This document shows, in pieces, positions 1-5,085 of a stretch of 5,085 nucleotides of DNA. The DNA comes from Nitrospina sp. (GTDB lineage Bacteria > Nitrospinota > Nitrospinia > Nitrospinales > VA-1). The notes under the pieces are model-generated. The model saw only the letters and a list, made by a program, of their open reading frames with translations. It did not search any database and was not told the DNA's origin. The DNA lies in NCBI GenBank assembly GCA_018647025.1, contig JABGTQ010000345.1, positions 1 to 5,085 on the forward strand, written 5' to 3'. Numbering within the stretch: position 1 is the stretch's first letter; each line of letters begins with the position of its first letter. The position numbers were made by a program, and so were the translations under genes.

Positions 1-144
1 AAGGGAACAAATGCAATTCGGATTTATATAAGGACAGTATCATATATGCGAAATTATTAATAGATAATTTTCATTTTTTTATGAGAAGATTTTAGATTCC
101 TCAGACATTAGAACTATGCAGCAAATATCTATTAAAAATAACAC
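1..144. other. Non-coding left flank
   Basis: I see no supportable gene here. Two plus-strand frames are open from the left edge, one stopping at 58-60 and one near 93-95, but neither translation resembles a recognisable C-terminus. The stretch follows the stop codon of the minus-strand lipoprotein gene, and no GC-rich terminator for that gene is visible. An AT-only hairpin is listed separately. Confidence 0.5.
51..80 (+). terminator. Possible weak hairpin terminator for a gene left of the window
   Basis: A perfect 7-bp inverted repeat (AAATTAT at 51-57, ATAATTT at 64-70) with a 6-base loop is followed by TCATTTTTTT. The order stem, loop, T-run suits a plus-strand rho-independent terminator. 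However, the stem has no G or C, so it would be unstable, and such repeats arise by chance in AT-rich DNA. Confidence 0.2.
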
Positions 145-603
145 TTAATTAAAATTTTTAGGCTTTAGTTTCCTAAAAACACCAAGTTTCTTCGCGCAAA
201 ATTTAATCGTGTATTTGAAGTTATAATAATCAACTGAATTTTGAGCATCCTTAAACGACGCTAGATAGGGAAAAATTAATGGGGAAGACAAGAGGTAAAG
301 GATACCTTTTTTTTGCTCCCCTGCATAAAACTGGCCTCCACCTGGAAGAAAGGAATACAGCATTGCCATATCTGGATCAAGGTATTGGTACTCTTCATCG
401 CACCCTTTATCAAGCAGGTACGACATCTGTTTTTCCATCTTAGGCGTAATTCTCTTCAAAGACATTTCAGAATTTCCGGAGCCCTTCAACCAGCAACCTG
501 AAAGAATAAATAACAAAAAAATCAACAAAATGCTTGTTTTTATTCGCAAAACAATCTCGCTTAAAAATTTTCTAAACGCGCATGAACATACCCTACCTTT
601 CAA
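145..603 (-). CDS. Small predicted lipoprotein with a PGGGQFY membrane motif
   Basis: The 152-residue product is of unknown function. Seen: a hydrophobic stretch (about residues 25-36) ends in a lipobox, LSGC, with Cys37 as the predicted lipidation site. Residues 86-100 read LPGGGQFYAGEQKKG, followed by a second hydrophobic stretch (about 101-115). Known: PGxGQ-Y-G---KG followed by a hydrophobic helix recurs in small TM2-like / DUF5683-like membrane proteins whose roles are mostly undefined. The C-terminus is basic (KKLGVFRKLKPK). The listed start is the 5'-most TTG. A second in-frame TTG at 549-547 would give a 134-residue protein starting MRIKTS with Cys19, a more normal signal peptide length, and I think it at least as likely. 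No in-frame ATG precedes the signal peptide and neither start has a strong ribosome site. The gene lies 174 bp beyond the amidohydrolase on the same strand, so it may have its own promoter. I am confident it is coding and a lipoprotein, but not of its function. Confidence 0.75.
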   Translation of the reverse strand: MKGRVCSCAFRKFLSEIVLRIKTSILLIFLLFILSGCWLKGSGNSEMSLKRITPKMEKQMSYLLDKGCDEEYQYLDPDMAMLYSFLPGGGQFYAGEQKKGILYLLSSPLIFPYLASFKDAQNSVDYYNFKYTIKFCAKKLGVFRKLKPKNFN

Positions 604-643
604 ACCTGTTATTTTTTTCGGTTATTGCTCACAAAACCTTTAG

Positions 644-672
644 ACAATAGGATTTTAAGAAAACCAGGTCAT
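644..672 (-). promoter_or_regulatory. Candidate promoter for the lipoprotein gene
   Basis: On the minus strand, ATGACC (672-667) and TATTGT (649-644) are separated by 17 bases. Each matches the sigma-70 consensus at four of six positions. Transcription would begin near 637, about 35 bases before the first TTG start. The match is weak for an AT-rich region and rests mainly on the correct spacing. Confidence 0.25.
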
Positions 673-742
673 ACTTAAACATTTGAATTCAATCCCAAGA
701 ATAGTTTAAAAAAACAAAGCTACCCCTCAATTAACATTCTAT

Positions 743-762
743 GCCTCATGTAATCATGAAGG
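743..762. repeat. Short imperfect inverted repeat
   Basis: CCTCATG (744-750), a TAAT loop and CATGAAGG (755-762) can pair with one bulged base. It lies just past the amidohydrolase stop codon, where a terminator would be expected. No T-run follows on the minus strand (the next bases there read CATAGAATG), so it is at best a 3'-end hairpin without the terminator tail. Confidence 0.25.
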
Positions 763-777
763 TTAGAAAAAAGGTCT

Positions 778-2010
778 TCAAAAAACTTTTTTCCCATCGA
801 TCATGACAAAATCTGCCTTTTCTCGCTCAGGCTCGAATGGCAAACTATACCAATCATCGAATTCCCCCCGTAACCGGAATCCTATTAGGTCTGCAGGTCT
901 TCCTTTTTCTATCACACCGCAGTCCATGCCAACTGTTTCTGCTCCTCCTTTAGTAGCCATGCGAAGAATTTCTTCTCTAGAAACGTCAACCAACATCTCT
1001 TCTGCCGCACGAATTTCGTCAAGAAAGTTCAATGATTCACTGCTAGCCAGCGAGTCAGTTCCTAAACCAACCACCATCCCAAGATCAAGTAAATCTCTTA
1101 CAGGCATATATTTATCACGCCTAAACCACCGCGTGCTTTGTGGACAAAAAACAGCTTTTACTTTTTTAGATTTTAAAAGATCCATGTCAGCGTCTGCTAA
1201 ATTTAAGTGTACTGCCACTAACGAATCTAGTACATCTATAGAATCCAAATATTGAGCGGGGCTTGAAGCGGGGGGGGTCCAATCATCATCAAACATTGAT
1301 CGTTCTTTAAGTAAGTCTTTCATGTCGCCACTACCGTCCTGAAGAAACTGTAACTCTTCGGAAAACTCTGCTACATGACACGAGAGCGGACACTTGTATT
1401 TATCAGCCAAACGTTTCACCTCACGAAATAACTTAGGAGAAACAGAATAAGGAGAATGGGGAGCCAACCCAAGTTTAACCATTCCACTCTCGTTTACTTT
1501 TTGCTTAAAGGTTAACTCTAAGTTTTCTACTATTGGCTCGGCCAACGATGGAAGAAAGCCTAGCACCTCAAGCAACAAAGTCTGCCTAAAAGGAAGGCCA
1601 GAGTATTCTTTAATAAATTTTGCTTGAGGAATATAGTCCACTAGAGCAGTCACCCCTGAGCACGCCATTATCTTTGCCTGAGCGTGCAAAGCGAATACTC
1701 TGTTTTCCCAACTCACTAATTCGTTTTTTTCAATCACTGACCTGACCCAGGTCGCAAAAAAACCACCACGCGGAATCAAACACTTGAGAGCAGAAAGACT
1801 GAGATGACAATGGGCATTTACAAATCCAGGAAGGATCAGGCAGTCTGACAAATCAATCAATTCCCCCTCTATAGGGCTTCTGGTGTCTGGAAAAACTTCT
1901 CGAATGCGCCCGCGCTCAACAATTAGCTGACCATTTTCCAAGGGTTTCGAGTTGGTCATCGAGAGTAACGCGCGAAACCGGATTGTAAAAGTATTCATGA
2001 CTGGCATCAT
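778..2010 (-). CDS. Metal-dependent amidohydrolase, aminofutalosine / SAH deaminase-like
   Basis: The 410-residue protein is a complete member of the amidohydrolase superfamily, ATZ/TRZ (cytosine-deaminase-like) branch, presumably cytosolic. Seen: a small N-terminal beta domain with ENGQLIVERGRI; LILPGFVNAHCHL with metal ligands His67 and His69; APHSPYS with His185; CHVAE with His212 and Glu215; VHLN with His268; GLGTDSLAS with Asp319; and a C-terminal beta segment (RPADLIGF to MIDGKKVF). Known: HxH, the third His and the Asp bind metal, while Glu and His act in deamination of purine nucleosides. The HCHL followed by S-L-(K/R)--IP-G-F--WV pattern and GTDSLAS--SLN recall aminodeoxyfutalosine deaminase (MqnX) of the futalosine menaquinone route more than classical MtaD. 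Inference: it deaminates an adenine-containing nucleoside (aminofutalosine, S-adenosylhomocysteine or methylthioadenosine); substrate cannot be settled here, so I assign no symbol. Length is normal. ATG codons at 2010, 2007 and 1998 are all possible starts, and none has a clear ribosome site. Confidence 0.9.
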   Translation of the reverse strand: MMPVMNTFTIRFRALLSMTNSKPLENGQLIVERGRIREVFPDTRSPIEGELIDLSDCLILPGFVNAHCHLSLSALKCLIPRGGFFATWVRSVIEKNELVSWENRVFALHAQAKIMACSGVTALVDYIPQAKFIKEYSGLPFRQTLLLEVLGFLPSLAEPIVENLELTFKQKVNESGMVKLGLAPHSPYSVSPKLFREVKRLADKYKCPLSCHVAEFSEELQFLQDGSGDMKDLLKERSMFDDDWTPPASSPAQYLDSIDVLDSLVAVHLNLADADMDLLKSKKVKAVFCPQSTRWFRRDKYMPVRDLLDLGMVVGLGTDSLASSESLNFLDEIRAAEEMLVDVSREEILRMATKGGAETVGMDCGVIEKGRPADLIGFRLRGEFDDWYSLPFEPEREKADFVMIDGKKVF

Positions 2011-2050
2011 CTTTAATTGAGCAAGGAGAAATCGGCGACTAATAGCGAAT

Positions 2051-2079
2051 ATTATCTAAAAATTTTTCACCAAGGTAAA
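2051..2079 (-). promoter_or_regulatory. Candidate promoter for the amidohydrolase gene
   Basis: On the minus strand, TTTACC (2079-2074) and GATAAT (2056-2051) are separated by 17 bases. Matches to the sigma-70 consensus are four of six and five of six. Transcription would start near 2044, leaving a leader of about 34 bases before the first ATG at 2010, a sensible arrangement. Confidence 0.4.
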
Positions 2080-2156
2080 CCACACTTCCTATTACCTCCT
2101 AGTCTCCCAATATAGAGTATATTTTGATTTAACCATATGCGCACAGTAGTTTTTTA

Positions 2157-2185
2157 TTTACATCAACAAGAAGTCTTTGTATATT
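2157..2185 (+). promoter_or_regulatory. Candidate main promoter for the gspA-gspB pair
   Basis: TTTACA (2157-2162) and TATATT (2180-2185) have a 17-base spacer and each match the sigma-70 consensus at five of six positions, the best pair found in the window. Transcription would begin near 2192, giving a leader of about 125 bases to the ATG at 2318, with the AGGGG/CCCCT hairpin at its start. Confidence 0.45.
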
Positions 2186-2230
2186 AATGCCTTAGGGGTA
2201 AATATTCCACGTCCCCTCATAACGGATTCG

Positions 2231-2259
2231 TTGATTGATTTTCTTGCCCTTCTTAAATA
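2231..2259 (+). promoter_or_regulatory. Candidate second promoter for the gspA-gspB pair
   Basis: TTGATT (2231-2236) and TAAATA (2254-2259) have a 17-base spacer. Transcription would start near 2266. That leaves only about 10 bases before the TTG at 2276 but about 52 before the ATG at 2318, so if this promoter is used it favours the ATG start. It is weaker than the upstream pair. Confidence 0.25.
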
Positions 2260-2317
2260 ACAGAGACAATTATTATTGCTCTTTGGACAACAGATTTTAA
2301 AAACTGTACTTGCCCCC

Positions 2318-4453
2318 ATGGCTACCAACATTTACCAACAAAACATATACGACGTTCTTGGCGTTAACTACAACGCTACTCAAATAGAAATTAATAAAGC
2401 TTATGAGCGAATGATCGAACATTTTGATTCTTCAATCGAAAACTTCTCTCCTACAATGCAACCTTCTCTTGAGGATCGCATTGCATTGGTTCAAGAAGCA
2501 TACGACACCCTGTCAAACGAAAATAAACGTTCGACCTATGATCAATCAATTAGTTCTCAAGTAACAACGGTAGCTCCTAACTCAGTTCAGGCTGCCGTAA
2601 GCCAAATGAAGGTGTCTCTACAAAAAAATAAGCTTCCTAATCAAAACTCCAAGCGCTTGAATGTTTATCAAGACTATTACGGGTTTTCGGAAAAACCATT
2701 CGACCTAACCCCGAACCCAAAATATTTATACCTAAGCCCTAAACACAAGGAAGTACTAGCTCACCTAGTATATGGTCTTCAAGACAATAATGGGTTTCTT
2801 AAAATTATAGGTGAAGTAGGAACAGGAAAAACTATGATCTGTCGAAGTTTTCTGCAGGAACTCCGCACTGATTTTAGTATCGCCTACGTATTTAACCCGG
2901 CAATCAATGAACTTGAACTTTTGCAAACTATTAACTCAGAACTCGGTCTACCTTCTGAAATGAATAGTAAAAAAAAGCTCGTGGACACTCTCAACTCCTT
3001 TCTACTAGATGAAAGAAAAAAAGGACATCGAGTAGTTGTCATAATCGACGAGGCGCAAGCCCTACAAGTAAAAGTATTGGATCAATTACGCCTATTGTCA
3101 AACCTAGAAACAGAAACAGAAAAACTAATACAGATCGTTTTGATTGGCCAGCCAGAGCTCGATCAGTTATTGAAAGAAAAAGAACTGCGTCAACTACGTC
3201 AACGCATTACTATAAGCTGGGAGCTTTTCTCACTCAACCTTGATGAAACAAGGGGTTATATCCAACATAGAATTAATGTGGCATTAGGCAAAGGCAAAGT
3301 TCAATTTGCGCGTTCTGCGGTCGAACTAATTTATAAGTACTCCCACGGAATTCCACGCATGATCAACGTCCTAGCTGACCGCTCGTTGCTTATCGCATAT
3401 ACAATGAATACCAAAAAAATTACTCCAAAGATTGTGCGCCCAGCAGTGAAAGATGTTGGAGGGCTCACGCCAATTCCAACCTGGATAGGCACTCTATGGA
3501 AAACTTTTCTCCCTGGATTACTGGCTCTGGGCATCATTTTATTTGGCGCTAATTATTTTACGCTTCCAGATTTCAACAAGAAAAATCAAGATGAAAAAGA
3601 TATTAGTTTATTAATTCAAGAAAATCCTATTATTCCTAACAGCCACATTTCATCAAAGTTCAGGACACCTATTATCGAGCTACCTCAAGCTGGGACTTCA
3701 GCACTAAAAAAACTAGAACCCGTAATGTCTGGCAACAAGGCTAGCACTCAAGATAGCCCTCTCGAAACTGCGTTCTCAACTGCCCGTCGTATCCCTAACA
3801 CCAAACCGCTGATCATTTCTCAACAGGATAAACTGGTAACCTACCTAGCAAGTTTATCTCTCAACGAAAGCCGATTGGAAGCAACCAATTGGATTCTAAA
3901 AAAATGGAATATTGACATAGCCTATTATCAAAATAAGGGAGAATCACTATTAAAATCTATTAACGAGGAACAGAAACTTTTAGCATATGATTTAAATGCA
4001 ACCTTTAACAAACTTGCTGTTTTGAATTACCCAGCAATTCTAGAGATTGCCCTTCCTAACGCTCAAGGAACAAAATACCTTTCTCTAGTTTCTATAAAAG
4101 GAAAGAACGGGGTATTTGGTTCGGTGGATCGAATTGAAATGCCCCTTAAAGTAATTGACCTTATGTGGACACATAAAGCCATTATTTTATGGAAAGACTT
4201 TGAAAGCTTGCCAAAACGTTTTGGAAGAGGTTTTAAAGGGCGGCAGGCTATCTGGTTACAAAAAAACCTTCGTTTGCTTGGATTTTTTAAAGGAAGAGAA
4301 TCACCTTCTTATGGTCCCAATACCGAATTATCAGTAGCTAAATTTCAACGCAAACATCGCATTAAAGATGATGGCCAGTTTGGCACGGAAAGCAAGATCA
4401 TGCTTTATAATCTGTCAAGTATTTACCAAACACCAAAGCTTGTTAACCAATGA
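2318..4453 (+). CDS. J-like domain fused to ExeA/GspA-type AAA+ ATPase with peptidoglycan-binding C-terminus
   Basis: The product has 711 residues counted from ATG 2318. Seen, in order: a J-like domain (about 10-76; NIYDVLGV at the start, IALVQEAYDTLS and KRSTYD at the end); a polar linker; the ExeA entry motif YYGFSEKPF (120-128) and YLYLSPKH; Walker A GEVGTGKT (165-172); Walker B VVVIIDEAQAL with Asp244/Glu245; IVLIGQPEL (sensor 1 region); LRQRI; GIPRMIN (sensor 2 region, about 344-350); a membrane span (about 394-414); a C39-peptidase-like region (about 505-630); and a PG_binding_1 domain (about 640-698; AIWLQKNLRLLGFF, VAKFQRKHRI-DDGQFG). Known: ExeA/GspA with GspB spans the inner membrane, binds peptidoglycan and uses ATP to help the type II secretin assemble. 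Inference: same role here. The gene overlaps the downstream GspB-like gene by four bases. Odd: HPD of the J domain is missing, and the only cysteine is Cys175 beside Walker A, so the C39-like region cannot be a protease. A TTG at 2276 would add 14 residues. I prefer ATG because the J domain begins just after it, although no ribosome site is visible. Confidence 0.9.
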   Translation: MATNIYQQNIYDVLGVNYNATQIEINKAYERMIEHFDSSIENFSPTMQPSLEDRIALVQEAYDTLSNENKRSTYDQSISSQVTTVAPNSVQAAVSQMKVSLQKNKLPNQNSKRLNVYQDYYGFSEKPFDLTPNPKYLYLSPKHKEVLAHLVYGLQDNNGFLKIIGEVGTGKTMICRSFLQELRTDFSIAYVFNPAINELELLQTINSELGLPSEMNSKKKLVDTLNSFLLDERKKGHRVVVIIDEAQALQVKVLDQLRLLSNLETETEKLIQIVLIGQPELDQLLKEKELRQLRQRITISWELFSLNLDETRGYIQHRINVALGKGKVQFARSAVELIYKYSHGIPRMINVLADRSLLIAYTMNTKKITPKIVRPAVKDVGGLTPIPTWIGTLWKTFLPGLLALGIILFGANYFTLPDFNKKNQDEKDISLLIQENPIIPNSHISSKFRTPIIELPQAGTSALKKLEPVMSGNKASTQDSPLETAFSTARRIPNTKPLIISQQDKLVTYLASLSLNESRLEATNWILKKWNIDIAYYQNKGESLLKSINEEQKLLAYDLNATFNKLAVLNYPAILEIALPNAQGTKYLSLVSIKGKNGVFGSVDRIEMPLKVIDLMWTHKAIILWKDFESLPKRFGRGFKGRQAIWLQKNLRLLGFFKGRESPSYGPNTELSVAKFQRKHRIKDDGQFGTESKIMLYNLSSIYQTPKLVNQ

Positions 4454-5085
4454 GCACCATTCTTAAAACCCTACGAAAACTTGAAGAAGAAAAGAGTCTC
4501 CTTAACCAGAAACTTGACTTGGAGCAAATGCTCCTTAAAGAAGACTCCTCTTATCCAAAATTAATAGGATCTGGTCGGTGGAAATTTTTTCTACTAATAG
4601 GGATCGCAGCTATTTTTTTGTTCGCGGTGGGAGTTACTTTTTATCGCTCAGCACCAAACTACGAAGTCTCGACTTCTAAAAAAAAATCTCCCGAAAAAAA
4701 GTCTATACAACAAATTATTAAACCTCAAGACTCGCCTACACCTCAAACCTTTGAAGGAATTCCTATGGAGGCAATTTCAAGCAACGCAACAGCCTCAAAC
4801 CCTAAAAATAAATTACTCTCCAAATCATTTACTAAACTACTATCTGATAAGCCTCTCCCGGTCAATACTTCTCCTGATATCACAAAAATCGAAAATCTCA
4901 TTAGACCAAAAGCTAATATTATAAAAACTAAATCCGTCGCAGATCTTTCCATACAAAGCGACTATATCCCAGGCATTAAAATCAAGGGAATCATTCTTTT
5001 TTATAACGGAAGTTCATCTAATCACATAATTGTGACCACAGAAAACAATACTAATTTAAAATTACGAGAAGGCGAAGCATTCCGA
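4450..5085 (+). CDS. gspB: GspB-like type II secretion assembly protein (3' end outside window)
   Basis: The reading frame is open from ATG 4450 to the window edge, giving 212 residues. Seen: an N-terminus MSTILKTLRKLEEEKSLL typical of GspB-like proteins, forming a charged cytoplasmic helix; one membrane span (about 46-64, FFLLIGIAAIFLFAVGVTF); a long Ser/Pro/Lys-rich periplasmic linker (about 66-170); and the beginning of the C-terminal domain (from about 172), with IKGIILFYNG, NHIIVTT and LKLREGEAFR. Known: the T2SSB domain has this 'G-I-----A/H-I-V-----L--GE' pattern, related to the GspC homology region, and GspB partners the GspA ATPase in the inner membrane. The start lies inside the stop region of the upstream gene (ATGA), with no separate ribosome site, so translation is probably coupled and yields matched amounts of the two partners. 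The remaining part of the domain and the stop codon lie outside. I am fairly sure of the family, mainly from the pairing with a GspA-type ATPase. Confidence 0.75.
   Translation, partial: MSTILKTLRKLEEEKSLLNQKLDLEQMLLKEDSSYPKLIGSGRWKFFLLIGIAAIFLFAVGVTFYRSAPNYEVSTSKKKSPEKKSIQQIIKPQDSPTPQTFEGIPMEAISSNATASNPKNKLLSKSFTKLLSDKPLPVNTSPDITKIENLIRPKANIIKTKSVADLSIQSDYIPGIKIKGIILFYNGSSSNHIIVTTENNTNLKLREGEAFR

Larger units (their letters stand above)
2011..2317. other. Divergent intergenic region with promoters in both directions
   Basis: This 307-bp AT-rich stretch separates the amidohydrolase gene (minus) from the J-domain/GspA gene (plus). It holds one promoter-like pair facing left and two facing right, listed separately, plus a small inverted repeat, AGGGG (2194-2198) and CCCCT (2213-2217). 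If transcription starts near 2192, that repeat would form a 5-bp hairpin at the very 5' end of the plus transcript. I see no RNA gene, riboswitch pattern or credible short ORF. The TTG-started extension of the plus gene (2276-2317) would trim the region to about 265 bp. Confidence 0.6.

Noticed and set aside
803..1255. 150-codon plus-strand open frame antisense to the amidohydrolase gene
   Set aside because: It is a shadow frame over a gene with clear catalytic motifs; its translation is Ser/Arg-rich and low in family signal.
2056..2100. Consensus ribosome site AGGAGGT on the minus strand (2100-2094) followed by a nine-codon GTG-started frame (2085-2056), resembling a leader peptide
   Set aside because: The tiny frame has no regulatory signature such as codon runs or an attenuator, and it overlaps the likely amidohydrolase promoter, which would start transcription downstream of it.
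2137..2187. 16-codon ATG-started frame in the plus-strand leader region
   Set aside because: No ribosome site, no recognisable sequence, and it overlaps the best promoter candidate.
3331..3537. Minus-strand open frame of 68 codons inside the GspA-like gene
   Set aside because: It lies antisense to the conserved sensor 2 and membrane-span coding region; no ribosome site or family resemblance.
4743..4952. Minus-strand open frame of 69 codons opposite the GspB-like gene
   Set aside because: The plus strand here is the linker of a gene with coherent N-terminal, membrane and C-terminal segments, so the antisense frame is a shadow.
1..5085. CRISPR arrays, insertion sequences, tRNA or rRNA genes
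   Set aside because: No regularly spaced direct repeats, transposase motifs, terminal inverted repeats or conserved RNA gene sequences were seen on either strand.

Overview
The window is AT-rich DNA from an unidentified bacterium. The envelope proteins point to a Gram-negative cell: a predicted lipoprotein and a GspA/ExeA-GspB pair, which works beneath an outer-membrane secretin. Gene content (GspA/GspB plus an aminofutalosine-deaminase-like amidohydrolase) fits deltaproteobacterial-type or Nitrospinota-like lineages, but this is a loose inference and no taxonomic marker is present.

Layout: two genes on the minus strand and two on the plus strand diverge from an intergenic region of about 300 bp. 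Bases 1-144 hold no gene that I can support, only an AT-only hairpin followed by a T-run. Bases 145-603 (minus) encode a small predicted lipoprotein with a PGGGQFY membrane motif. Bases 778-2010 (minus) encode a complete metal-dependent amidohydrolase with all expected active-site residues, closest by eye to aminofutalosine / S-adenosylhomocysteine-type deaminases. Bases 2011-2317 carry promoter-like sequences in both directions. Bases 2318-4453 (plus) encode a five-part fusion: J-like domain, ExeA/GspA-type AAA+ ATPase, membrane span, C39-like domain without a catalytic cysteine, and peptidoglycan-binding domain. It overlaps the next gene by four bases (ATGA). That gene runs off the right edge and looks like GspB.

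The two plus-strand genes should make one inner-membrane complex that uses ATP and grips peptidoglycan, as ExeA-ExeB does when it helps the type II secretion secretin assemble through the cell wall. The unusual element is the N-terminal J-like domain, which keeps helix III and the fold pattern but has lost the HPD tripeptide needed to activate DnaK. The two minus-strand genes have no evident functional link to this complex.
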